From SLDF01 sp964537925 (GTDB lineage: Bacteria > Bacteroidota > Bacteroidia > Chitinophagales > Saprospiraceae): DNA of 64,000 nt. The notes under the pieces were generated by a model. That model was given only the letters and a program-made list of their open reading frames with translations, was not told the origin of the DNA and ran no database searches. The stretch's first letter is position 1. Every line of letters starts with the position of its first letter. A program made the position numbers and the translations under genes. The stretch spans positions 248,001-312,000 of the forward strand of contig CAZICV010000002.1 of the NCBI GenBank assembly GCA_964537925.1, written 5' to 3'. Positions 17,862 to 25,800 of this stretch are shown here, one piece after another.

Positions 17862-20162
17862 TTAATGGTCGTGGTCGTGGTCATGATCATGACCTGAATG
17901 ATCGTGATGATCATCCTCAGTCCGGGCAATCTTGAAACGTACGCCTACATAAAACTCTCTGCCCCGTGTCGGTCCCCATACGCTGCTCACATCAAAATAC
18001 TGCCCGTAAGGATCCTGCCATCCTCTGACAGGGAAGGTCTGCCGGAAGTCAAAGATATTCTCGCAGCCACCGTAGAAGTCCCAGTTTTTCCACTTGTAGG
18101 TAAACTGTGCGTTGACCAGCCAATAGTTAGGTGCGCGGGAAGGGTAGCGGTACGGATCAGGCAAGCCCGTATTATCCGGTAGTACCTGCTCTCCCGACCA
18201 GTGCGTGTTTATGTCCAGGAACCAGGGCTTTTTCAGCGGCCTGACAGATATACTCTGGGCTACCCTGTGCCGGTTGATGAAGGGCAGTGTCTCCCTGCCC
18301 TGGTCGGTCAGCTCGTAAACATCCAGGAAATTGTAAGCTATCTTGTATTCCAGCCATTGCGCAAACTCCAGCCTGAGATTTGCCTGTGCACTCAGCGCCC
18401 GGGAGCTGTTGCGCGCATTTCGTATTACTATATAGAGCGGATCGGCATTGAAATCCGGGTAGACCTGGTTTTCGAAGTGCATATAATATCCGTCTATACC
18501 CGATTCGATCACCCAGTCGCCGCGATTGAACGAATGATTGACGCTGATACCTTGTGTATACGATACTTCGGGAGACGGCGTCTCCTCGATACGCAGGGCC
18601 CGGTTACCCGCGAGTATTTGCGGGTAGTCGGCAAAGAGGTTAATGGTACGTACGCCTTTGCCGATGGACCCGCGCAGTGTCCAGCCATTCTCCATGTGGT
18701 AGCTGGCCATCAACCGCGGAACCAGGCGCCAGCGCTCGTCGGCAAAACGATCTATGCGGAGACCTGTCAGTATGGATAAGCGATCGTCCAGCAGGTTGAG
18801 GGTATTCTCTGCAAATACGCCCGGGATATACTCCTGTTTCAGGTAACGGCCGCTGTAGTTGCGCTGGCTGAGCGGATCTGTTTCAGCTATTTGTTCGTTG
18901 GACACAAAATGGCGGTAGCTGATACCGGTTTTGAGTATATGTCTCTCTTTCCAGATGTTTTCGTACTGTGCATTGAGCCAGAGATTGTCCATGACTGAAC
19001 GGTAGGACAATGTTCCGAACCAGGAGTCTTGCCTGTGCTGCTGAAATGAGGCATACAAACCGATTCCCTGGCGCCCGGACCAGTTGTAGTAGTGCTTGGT
19101 GATCAGGGAGGGTTGCTCGGTACGCAGCCATTGGCCGTACACCTCGCGCGAACCCCCATGTGTGAAAGGATCGAAGGAGGGTGATCCGCCGATACGCTCT
19201 TCGCGCTGGTATGAAAATATACTGACACTGCTATACCCGTCCTCCTGTACATTGCCGGCTTCTACAGTCTGATAAAACCCGAACCGGCGTATCCGGGGCA
19301 GGTCTGTCAGGCCGTCGCGGTCGCGGTCGAATATAGCTGCGGGCGATACGAAATGAAGCGCGGAGGACAGGCGCAGTTTGCCCGCTTTATATGATGTATT
19401 GGCATTGACATGTTTTTCGCCGAAATTGTTGATATAGGCGTTAAACATGAGCGGATCTGTCGTGTCATACTTACGGAGGATGATGTTGATCTGCCCGGAA
19501 AGCGCATCATATCCCTGGAGGACCGAGGTCGTCCCTTTGGAGACCATGATCCTGTCTATCCAGGTACCTGATATCTGGCTCACGCCGTAGGTAAGCGAAT
19601 TGCCGATCATCAGCGGCATCCCGTCTACCAGGATCTGGTTGTACACGCCTGAGGTGCCAAGCAGGCGGAGTTCCATAGCATTGGTCACGACATTGGTCAC
19701 ATTGACCTGGACACTACCCTGTGTATTGAAGCAGCCTGCCAGGTCACAGCAGGCACTCTTGGTCAGTTCAACCTGTTGGATGGTCTCTACTTTCTGGACC
19801 GAACGCTCGGTCTTCGTACCCACCTGCCGGCCGCTGATCTCTACGGTAGAGAGCGTAGCATCGCCGGCCAGCACGAAGTCATAATGACCGGGCTCTGTAA
19901 TATAAAGGGTATCAGCGCGATAACCGAGCATCGATATGAGCAGGCTGCCCCGCTGAAATCCCGGCTCGGGTGTAAACCGGAAGAAACCGTTTTCGTCTGT
20001 TTCGGTACTTTGCCGCGTACCGGTGAAATATATTGTAGCTCCTATCAGGGGAGCATTATCAGCTTCCCGAACGTGGCCTTCCACTACATTAGGAGGCGTC
20101 TGTGCCTGGGCGGACAGCGTGAATAGCGACCAGAGCGCCGCTACAAGGTATATGGATCGCAT
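17862..20162 (-). CDS. TonB-dependent receptor of metal-ion type, His/Asp-rich tail
   Basis: Outer-membrane active transporter of about 766 residues. Start taken at 20162 (MRSIYLVAALWSLFTLSAQAQ, a signal peptide); the frame runs on to 20423 but that would read through a T-rich tract and overlap the upstream gene. Domains: CarboxypepD-regulatory-like module (about 25-105), plug with SACCDLAGCFNTQ and LVDGMPLMIGN, QGYDALSGQINI (about 120-220), then the barrel with SVSIFSYQ and EFYVGVRFKI strands. The Ala-Cys-Cys plug motif is, in my recollection, shared by receptors encoded with heavy-metal proteins. The protein ends in DDHHDHSGHDHDHDHDH, an obvious metal-binding tail placed after the last barrel strand. 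Last gene of an operon with the Cys/His-rich protein and haloperoxidase-like copy 3. Confidence 0.88.
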   Translation of the reverse strand: MRSIYLVAALWSLFTLSAQAQTPPNVVEGHVREADNAPLIGATIYFTGTRQSTETDENGFFRFTPEPGFQRGSLLISMLGYRADTLYITEPGHYDFVLAGDATLSTVEISGRQVGTKTERSVQKVETIQQVELTKSACCDLAGCFNTQGSVQVNVTNVVTNAMELRLLGTSGVYNQILVDGMPLMIGNSLTYGVSQISGTWIDRIMVSKGTTSVLQGYDALSGQINIILRKYDTTDPLMFNAYINNFGEKHVNANTSYKAGKLRLSSALHFVSPAAIFDRDRDGLTDLPRIRRFGFYQTVEAGNVQEDGYSSVSIFSYQREERIGGSPSFDPFTHGGSREVYGQWLRTEQPSLITKHYYNWSGRQGIGLYASFQQHRQDSWFGTLSYRSVMDNLWLNAQYENIWKERHILKTGISYRHFVSNEQIAETDPLSQRNYSGRYLKQEYIPGVFAENTLNLLDDRLSILTGLRIDRFADERWRLVPRLMASYHMENGWTLRGSIGKGVRTINLFADYPQILAGNRALRIEETPSPEVSYTQGISVNHSFNRGDWVIESGIDGYYMHFENQVYPDFNADPLYIVIRNARNSSRALSAQANLRLEFAQWLEYKIAYNFLDVYELTDQGRETLPFINRHRVAQSISVRPLKKPWFLDINTHWSGEQVLPDNTGLPDPYRYPSRAPNYWLVNAQFTYKWKNWDFYGGCENIFDFRQTFPVRGWQDPYGQYFDVSSVWGPTRGREFYVGVRFKIARTEDDHHDHSGHDHDHDHDH

Positions 20163-20209
20163 ATAGTTTTTTTGAGTGAACCAAAAAAAGAAAAAGAAAA
20201 ACAGGATAC

Positions 20210-20626
20210 TTATGCGATCGCTGAGGGAGGGTGCCAGGGTACATCCAGCGCCTGTACAGAGACAGAGCCGATGAAAGCGAAAGGCAGGGAGTTGGTCTCC
20301 GAAAGTGCGGTCACAGACACAGGAACCGGCATGACCAGAAAAACTACCGTGCACTTGTGACAGGAAAACGGATTGCAGGTCATAGAGCATGACCCGCTGT
20401 CTCCTGCTGCAGTGGAGCAGCAACCGTCGCCCTGTTGTATGGAGGAGGGATCAGGGCGGCATGAGGCCGCAATATGATCTTCTGCACTGCACTGTGCATG
20501 ATCATGGGCGCTTTCAGCTTCTTCTGTACAGCAGGCTATATGCCAGCCCGGGATCAGCGACTGTACGGCTGGTGCTGTACTTAGCAGCAGTATATAGAGC
20601 GCTGATATGAAGCTGAATATCTTCAA
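20210..20626 (-). CDS. Small Cys/His-rich exported protein (DUF6660-like)
   Basis: A 138-residue protein with a TTG start (no ATG available at this end) and an N-terminal signal MKIFSFISALYILLLSTAPAVQS. The mature part carries about thirteen Cys and several His (HIACC, HDHAQC, EDHIAASC, GDGCCS, CSMTCNPFSCHKC), then a hydrophobic stretch and a C-terminal VPWHPPSAIA. The CNPF-C-x-x-C core and the Trp-x-Pro-Pro end resemble the small DUF6660-type proteins that precede metal TonB receptors in Bacteroidota (from memory). It starts 10 bases after the haloperoxidase-like stop and ends 47 bases before the TonB receptor start, so all three are one operon. A metal-handling role in the periplasm is inferred. 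The gap to the receptor is a striking pyrimidine tract on the coding strand. Confidence 0.7.
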   Translation of the reverse strand: MKIFSFISALYILLLSTAPAVQSLIPGWHIACCTEEAESAHDHAQCSAEDHIAASCRPDPSSIQQGDGCCSTAAGDSGSCSMTCNPFSCHKCTVVFLVMPVPVSVTALSETNSLPFAFIGSVSVQALDVPWHPPSAIA

Positions 20627-20636
20627 TTATCGTTTT

Positions 20637-21962
20637 TTAATACTTCCAGTTTATCCGGTAAAGTACATGCTGACCGACAATCCTGCCTACGCGCAGGCCT
20701 TCGTCGCATGAATGACGGAAGTGATTGCCTGCATACATCCGTGAGTAAGCGCTTTCTTCAGCTGCCGCGTAAAAGCCTCTGAACGAACGCGGTGTGCTTC
20801 TGAATTCCGTCCTGCCTTCGTGACACCGATCGGTAAAAGAGTAATTTTTGCCAAAGAGTTCATTCAGTACTTCTGCAGCTGCACTGCCAAACATCGCATG
20901 CTCGGAAGTATATTCAGGAGAAGAGGCAGACGAGATGTATTCCTGGTAGGCTGGGTCGATATAGGCCTGTATATAAGTGACCGGTCGCATGGTATGATAT
21001 GTATATTTTGCAGACCAGCAGCTTACACCGGCGTCGGCCAGGGCAATGCTTACTTTGGCGAAGGTCTCTATCGACTTATCCAGGCTTGCGGCCTTGTCGC
21101 GCAGGATCTGGGCTGAGATAGCCAACCAGCGAAATGCAGGACCCATAGTGAGACCAGGGGAAGAATCATTCCAGAACTCAGCCATATGCTTCTGATCTTC
21201 GCTCAGATCGCTGAATGAAGCCAACTCCTGTGCTTCATGGTACAGAGGAGAAGAGGGATCGGTAGAAAAGTCCGGCGGAGCTGCGGCATATACATGCTGT
21301 ACATTGGCCAGGATAGGACGTACACCTGACCAGTAAGGCGCGAGAGGCGGATGAAAAAGCGGGGGAGTAGGGGTCCAGGTACCCGGTGTTGAGGGCAGTT
21401 GGTAGTCCTGTTGGTAGTTGTTGTAATAAGCTGCGTGTCCTGCAGGATCGGTAGCTTCCATAGCGAGTACCACCTCGGCGATACGTTTGCCCCAACCGAT
21501 GCTTCTGCGTACGACATCTTCTGCTACTTCAGTGCTCATCTCCTGCAAGAGACTGTCCTCGAGCGCAGCCACCTGCGCAAGCATTTGCGCCGGAGCGCCC
21601 TGGAAAAAACTCAGGACGGCAGAGGCTGCGGCGGCATTGACGGCGATACCCCAGTGATATTGTTTGTCAAGTGAAACTGCGGGGAGATTTTCAAGTCCTT
21701 TCACCTGGCCTTTGAGTGACCTGTATTCAGGCATTCCGGGCACAGCCGATTCGTACATGGCAATACCGATAAAAGCGGCAGAGCGTGCAGCTACGGGCGA
21801 TATATAACCTGGAGTGTTCCTGATAAGCGCATCAAGCTGACGGGTCCAGGCCAGAACCGGCAAGCTGGAATAGTCGGAGGTCGGATTGGGATATGTAACA
21901 GGTTCGCGCTGGCAGGATACAGCTATAAACAAGATGAACAAGGGAATGAAAATCCGCCTCAT
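20637..21962 (-). CDS. Vanadium-haloperoxidase/PAP2-superfamily lipoprotein with altered active site (copy 3)
   Basis: Envelope lipoprotein of 441 residues (signal MRRIFIPLFILFIAVSC). The fold marks are present: SAKYTYHTMRPVTYI (Lys/Arg), SPEYTSEHAMFGSAAAEV, and YSRMYAGNHFRHSCDEG (Arg/His). In the central motif the usual Ser-Gly-His is Ser-Glu-His, placing an acidic side chain where a glycine backbone amide normally holds the vanadate or phosphate. The catalytic His is kept. It heads an operon with the Cys/His-rich protein (10 bases on) and the metal-type TonB receptor. Either the pocket has a new ligand, such as a metal or neutral substrate, or the activity is lost; both are inference. Confidence 0.85.
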   Translation of the reverse strand: MRRIFIPLFILFIAVSCQREPVTYPNPTSDYSSLPVLAWTRQLDALIRNTPGYISPVAARSAAFIGIAMYESAVPGMPEYRSLKGQVKGLENLPAVSLDKQYHWGIAVNAAAASAVLSFFQGAPAQMLAQVAALEDSLLQEMSTEVAEDVVRRSIGWGKRIAEVVLAMEATDPAGHAAYYNNYQQDYQLPSTPGTWTPTPPLFHPPLAPYWSGVRPILANVQHVYAAAPPDFSTDPSSPLYHEAQELASFSDLSEDQKHMAEFWNDSSPGLTMGPAFRWLAISAQILRDKAASLDKSIETFAKVSIALADAGVSCWSAKYTYHTMRPVTYIQAYIDPAYQEYISSASSPEYTSEHAMFGSAAAEVLNELFGKNYSFTDRCHEGRTEFRSTPRSFRGFYAAAEESAYSRMYAGNHFRHSCDEGLRVGRIVGQHVLYRINWKY

Positions 21963-21988
21963 GCCTGGGGGTTTAGTCGTGGATACCG

Positions 21989-21996
21989 CAAATTTA
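21989..21996 (-). promoter_or_regulatory. Candidate -7 element for the haloperoxidase-like/TonB operon
   Basis: Minus strand TAAATTTG, exact TAnnTTTG match, 26 bases before the start at 21962. No clear TTG at the -33 distance. Confidence 0.38.
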
Positions 21997-22164
21997 ATAC
22001 TTAGTCCCGGATTAGCGTATAAAAGCGGTGAATTAAGCGGTATTATATTACGTTTTTTATGAATATAATGGCTTGGATATCAGCAGGCGTTGTCCTTAGG
22101 GGCTGTCCTGGCCGTCTGTTTGCGGGACTGATGTATGCTGCGAATGTATTTGGCACAATTTCTG

Positions 22165-22172
22165 TATGTTTG
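22165..22172 (+). promoter_or_regulatory. Candidate -7 element for the OmpA-family gene
   Basis: TATGTTTG, exact TAnnTTTG match, 19 bases before the chosen start at 22192. The nearest TTTG (22149-22152) is 12 bases upstream, too close for a standard -33. Confidence 0.35.
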
Positions 22173-22191
22173 TATATGTGAAACAAGGAAT

Positions 22192-23610
22192 ATGAGAAAA
22201 GCACTTCTTCCGGTCATTGTTGTTTTGGTTTTGATATCGGTCGTTTTCCGGCTGGATGCCCAGCATCCGGGTTATAAGCAGGGAGTCGGCGCCCGGGTGA
22301 TGATGGTTGATTATACCGGGCCGTATACCGGTGATTTTGACAACTTCAAAGGATATACACCGGCTTTTGAGCTTTTCTATGCGCATAATCTGCATCGTTA
22401 TCTCAACCTCGTGACCCCATTCAGGGCCGGATTGGGCAAGTTTTCTGAGGCAGGTTCCAATCATTCATTCGTGGGGCTGGACCTCCAGCTTCATGCCCAG
22501 TATTTCCGTCCTGAAAAACCCGTTACTCCTTTTGTCTTTGCCGGTGCGGGTGCAGTATACGATATACCGGGCGACCTGAGATTTGAGATCCCGCTCGGCA
22601 TTGGCGTGGATATTCGCCTGCAACCACAGTTGTACCTCAATGCTACTATGTCCTACAGGATAGGCCTGCCTGGAGAGACCAGCAGTTTTCAGCATGGTAT
22701 CGGGTTTAAATACTTGCTGGGCAGGAAACAGCAGGAAAAGACAATCAACGATATAGACGGAGACGGCATACCGGATCACCTGGACGAGTGCCCGACTATT
22801 TATGGCCTTGCGCGTTTCAACGGCTGTCCTGATACAGACGGGGACGGCATACCTGATCACCTGGATGACTGCCCCACTTTTGCAGGGCTTGCGGAGTTTG
22901 ATGGCTGTCCGGATACGGATGCCGACGGTATACCTGATCACCTGGATGCATGTCCGACAGCACCCGGTCCGCGTGAGCGCAACGGCTGTCCTGAGAACGA
23001 TAGTGACGGCGACGGAGTGCCGGATGAGAAAGACAAATGTCCCAACGAAGCCGGGCTTCCGGAATACGACGGCTGCCCGGACAGCGACGGCGATGGAGTA
23101 CCGGACCACCTGGACGATTGCCCGACGGAAGAAGGTCTGAAGACCTTGCGCGGCTGCCCGGACAGCGACGGTGATGGTGTACCGGACTACCTGGACAAAT
23201 GCCCTGATCTGCCTGGTCCGATGCGCAATGCCGGATGTCCCGAGCTCAAGAAAGAGGAAAAAGACATCCTGGAGAATGCCATGCGCGCCGTACAGTTCAA
23301 CCTGGGATCAGCCAACCTCAAGCCAGAGTCATTCCCTATACTCGACCAGGTGGCGGGTATCATGAAGAAATACCCGCAATACGGACTCAGTATCGAAGGA
23401 CATACGGACAATACCGGCCAGGACGAATTCAACCTCCGGCTTTCGGAGAACCGTGCCAAGGCTTGTCTTGAATACCTGATCTCCAAAGGTATTCCTTCGG
23501 AGCGTATACACTACAAAGGCTATGGCATGACCAGGCCGCTGTACGACAACCTATCCGAGGAGGGTAGGAGGCTCAATCGCCGTGTCGAGTTTATCATGAC
23601 GATCAGGTAG
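22192..23610 (+). CDS. OmpA-family protein with thrombospondin type-3 calcium repeats
   Basis: Outer-membrane protein of about 472 residues. Start placed at 22192, where MRKALLPVIVVLVLISVVFRLDAQ forms a signal peptide; an in-frame ATG at 22135 would add 19 residues. Residues about 25-180 are a small barrel (ending GIGFKYLLG). Residues about 185-360 hold six thrombospondin type-3 repeats, each with D-x-D-G-DG-I/V-PDHLD and a closing cysteine, expected to bind Ca2+ as a stiff stalk. The last about 120 residues are the peptidoglycan-binding OmpA domain (AVQFNLGSANLKPES, SIEGHTDNTGQDEFN, LSENRAKACLEYLISKGI, NRRVEFIM). It links the outer membrane to the cell wall. Transcribed alone as far as visible. 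Confidence 0.9.
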   Translation: MRKALLPVIVVLVLISVVFRLDAQHPGYKQGVGARVMMVDYTGPYTGDFDNFKGYTPAFELFYAHNLHRYLNLVTPFRAGLGKFSEAGSNHSFVGLDLQLHAQYFRPEKPVTPFVFAGAGAVYDIPGDLRFEIPLGIGVDIRLQPQLYLNATMSYRIGLPGETSSFQHGIGFKYLLGRKQQEKTINDIDGDGIPDHLDECPTIYGLARFNGCPDTDGDGIPDHLDDCPTFAGLAEFDGCPDTDADGIPDHLDACPTAPGPRERNGCPENDSDGDGVPDEKDKCPNEAGLPEYDGCPDSDGDGVPDHLDDCPTEEGLKTLRGCPDSDGDGVPDYLDKCPDLPGPMRNAGCPELKKEEKDILENAMRAVQFNLGSANLKPESFPILDQVAGIMKKYPQYGLSIEGHTDNTGQDEFNLRLSENRAKACLEYLISKGIPSERIHYKGYGMTRPLYDNLSEEGRRLNRRVEFIMTIR

Positions 23611-23652
23611 ACTTCTGCGCAGTTTTCGCTGGACTAGAAGTATTGCTAAGAT

Positions 23653-23676
23653 CCTGTTCAACACAGTTCGAACAGG
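23653..23676. repeat. Inverted repeat after the OmpA-family gene
   Basis: CCTGTTC (23653-23659) pairs with GAACAGG (23670-23676); the 3' arm overlaps an eight-base palindrome GTTCGAAC. It could be a weak terminator, but there is no T run and only four of seven pairs are G-C. Confidence 0.3.
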
Positions 23677-23746
23677 TCTGTATTTCATGGTTGTTAGAGA
23701 GCGCAATCTTGGTGGTTCTGTTGTAAGCGAAAGGCATTATCCGTAA

Positions 23747-25261
23747 ATGAAATCTGCCATGTTGCGTTTTTTTGTTTGGCTGATCCTGGGGATATATTCA
23801 TGCTCTGGCCAGGCGCAAAAGCATGACTATTATTGGGTAATGGGGAGTTGGAAGTTAAGTTCGACAGTTCGCGGCGGTGGAGATCTTGACTTTACCAGAC
23901 CGGAGAGTGAATTGGTAGTGGAGGTGATCCGAGATTGTGAGGTAGATGAATCAGTGGCGTCTGTAAGTGATACGGAAGGTAATTTGTTGTTCTGGACTAA
24001 TCTCTGTAATGTCTTTGACCGATATCATGAGCCTGTGGCAGGAGGAGAGCGCCTACTGAGTGGTTTTTCGAGAGATCATTTTTGTGGGCCTAGTTCTGGT
24101 TTTCTAGGTTATCGAGGCTTTCAGCAGTCCCTGATACTGCCGGACCCCTCGAATGAGGACTTGTATTACTTGTTTTACACCTTCATAGATACGGCCCGAT
24201 ATAAGACCAGCCACGAGACAAACGAATTTGGCAGATATGTGTACTATGTACCCTTTGATCGCAGGTTGAATGGAGGGAGAGGCGGTCTGAGCTGTGAGCG
24301 TCAGTTGCTGCTGGACGATACGGTGACCATAGGTATGATGACGGCTGTCAAACACGGAGATGGCCGGTCATGGTGGGTACTGATACCTCAGGGGCGTAGT
24401 CCTGGTTTTTTTAGTTTTTTGCTGGACGAGAGGGGTGTACATGGCCCGTTCCAGCAGACAATCGGTACTACGATCTGGGAGGAACAATGGAAAGGTCAAA
24501 CGACCTTTTCATCTGACGGCACTTGGTATGCACAGATCAATTTCCGGGATGGGCTGACTTTATTTCGCTTTGACCGTTGCACAGGACTACTGTCTGATTA
24601 CCTGAAACTCTCTTTTAGAGCTGCTAAGCTTGGAGGATATGAGAATGTTTGTTTTTCGCCAGATGGCCGTTATCTCTATGCAGGAGATTATGAACGGATT
24701 GTCCAGTACGACTTATACGATGACGACATAAACGAGAGTGTTATCTTAATAGGAGAGATAGAACCCAATCCAGAACCGTTTGGAGTAACTGGTTTTGGTA
24801 AAATGCAGGCAGGCCCTGACGGAAAAATTTATATATCAAACTGGAGTAACCACTACCTGCACATGATAGCAGCGCCAAATGAGAAAGGGGTGGCTTGTCG
24901 CCTCGAACAACATAGGCTCAGGTTACCTACGCAGCTATTTGCCTCGATGCCGTATATGCCTAACTATAGATTGGGGCCTGTAGACTGTGCAGGTGTATGC
25001 TGTGATGATGGTATACTGGAAAGCGATGTTTTGGATGTCAGGCCTAATCCAAGTAGCGGCTTATTTCGTGTCCGGAGCAATAGGCAGGACATACAAGAGT
25101 TGAGTGTATATGACCTGGCTGGCCGTCACCTGGAGACCTGGACATTGGTGCCCTGCCGTGAGGTGGAAGTCGACTTGAGCTCTTATCCCAACGGCATATA
25201 CCTGTTGCATGTCAGAACAGGAGATACCAGGGAAACAGTCAAGGTAGCGTTGATGAGATAG
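23747..25261 (+). CDS. Secreted beta-propeller-like protein with T9SS sorting domain
   Basis: A 504-residue exported protein. Signal peptide MLRFFVWLILGIYSCSGQAQ (an ATG four codons further in is an equal start choice). The central 350 residues look like a WD40/PD40-type propeller: FSPDGRYLYAGDYERIVQYDL, AGPDGKIYISNWSNHYLHMI. The end is a T9SS C-terminal domain: VRPNPSSGLFRV, SVYDLAGRHLETW, YPNGIYLLHVRTG. The layout resembles exported proteins related to gliding-motility propellers, but no function is recognised. By eye the gene is more A+T-rich, with more TTG, TTA and AGA codons, than its neighbours, so it may be a later arrival. Convergent with purE, 47 bases apart, without a clear terminator. 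Confidence 0.82.
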   Translation: MKSAMLRFFVWLILGIYSCSGQAQKHDYYWVMGSWKLSSTVRGGGDLDFTRPESELVVEVIRDCEVDESVASVSDTEGNLLFWTNLCNVFDRYHEPVAGGERLLSGFSRDHFCGPSSGFLGYRGFQQSLILPDPSNEDLYYLFYTFIDTARYKTSHETNEFGRYVYYVPFDRRLNGGRGGLSCERQLLLDDTVTIGMMTAVKHGDGRSWWVLIPQGRSPGFFSFLLDERGVHGPFQQTIGTTIWEEQWKGQTTFSSDGTWYAQINFRDGLTLFRFDRCTGLLSDYLKLSFRAAKLGGYENVCFSPDGRYLYAGDYERIVQYDLYDDDINESVILIGEIEPNPEPFGVTGFGKMQAGPDGKIYISNWSNHYLHMIAAPNEKGVACRLEQHRLRLPTQLFASMPYMPNYRLGPVDCAGVCCDDGILESDVLDVRPNPSSGLFRVRSNRQDIQELSVYDLAGRHLETWTLVPCREVEVDLSSYPNGIYLLHVRTGDTRETVKVALMR

Positions 25262-25308
25262 CTGTCTTCTGTGGCTACGAGAAAGTTTCGCCTTATGTGA
25301 AGCAGAAC

Positions 25309-25800
25309 TTATCCAATACGATGCCGCATTGACTTTTCCAGTACTTTCTGTTCCAGCTCTTTCTTGAAGGCGATCACCGAGTGCCGGATTGTTTCATCAT
25401 GGGTTCCCAGGATCTGTGCGGCAAGTATACCGGCGTTCTGTGCCGCATTGACCGCAACGGTGGCTACAGGTATGCCGTTGGGCATCTGAACGATGGACAG
25501 GAGGGAGTCCCACCCGTCGATGGAGTTGGAGGACAGTACAGGTACTCCGATCACGGGCAGCGGAGAGAGGGAGGCGATCATACCGGGCAAGTGCGCCGCC
25601 CCTCCTGCGCCTGCGATGATCACATGTATTCCGCGCTCATGCGCCTGGCTGGCGAATTCAAACATCCTTGCTGGCGTGCGGTGAGCGGAGACTATATCCA
25701 GCTCGTAATCGACGCCGAGACGTGTGAGTATATCGGGCGCTGCCTGCATGACCGGCAGGTCCGAATCTGACCCCATGACGATACTAACTTTTGCTGGCAT
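25309..25800 (-). CDS. purE: N5-carboxyaminoimidazole ribonucleotide mutase
   Basis: Converts N5-CAIR to CAIR in purine synthesis, cytoplasmic octamer in the class I family. The 163 residues carry GSDSDLPVM, the SAHRTPARMFEF substrate loop and the glycine-rich GAGGAAHLPGMIASLSPLPVIGVPV segment. The gene starts 17 bases inside the end of purK on the same strand, so the two are translationally close and form the bacterial two-enzyme route. Confidence 0.96.
   Translation of the reverse strand: MPAKVSIVMGSDSDLPVMQAAPDILTRLGVDYELDIVSAHRTPARMFEFASQAHERGIHVIIAGAGGAAHLPGMIASLSPLPVIGVPVLSSNSIDGWDSLLSIVQMPNGIPVATVAVNAAQNAGILAAQILGTHDETIRHSVIAFKKELEQKVLEKSMRHRIG

Noticed and set aside
20163..20423. N-terminal extension of the TonB receptor frame
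   Set aside because: It would read poly-T as a Phe run and overlap the Cys/His-rich gene; a proper signal peptide starts at 20162.
22465..23109. Minus-strand open frame of 214 codons in the OmpA-family gene
   Set aside because: Antisense to thrombospondin type-3 repeats; repetitive only because the sense repeats are.
22741..23240. Repeated DNA at 22.74-23.24 kb considered as a CRISPR-like or tandem array
   Set aside because: The repetition is the coding of six calcium repeats with varied codons, not a DNA-level array.
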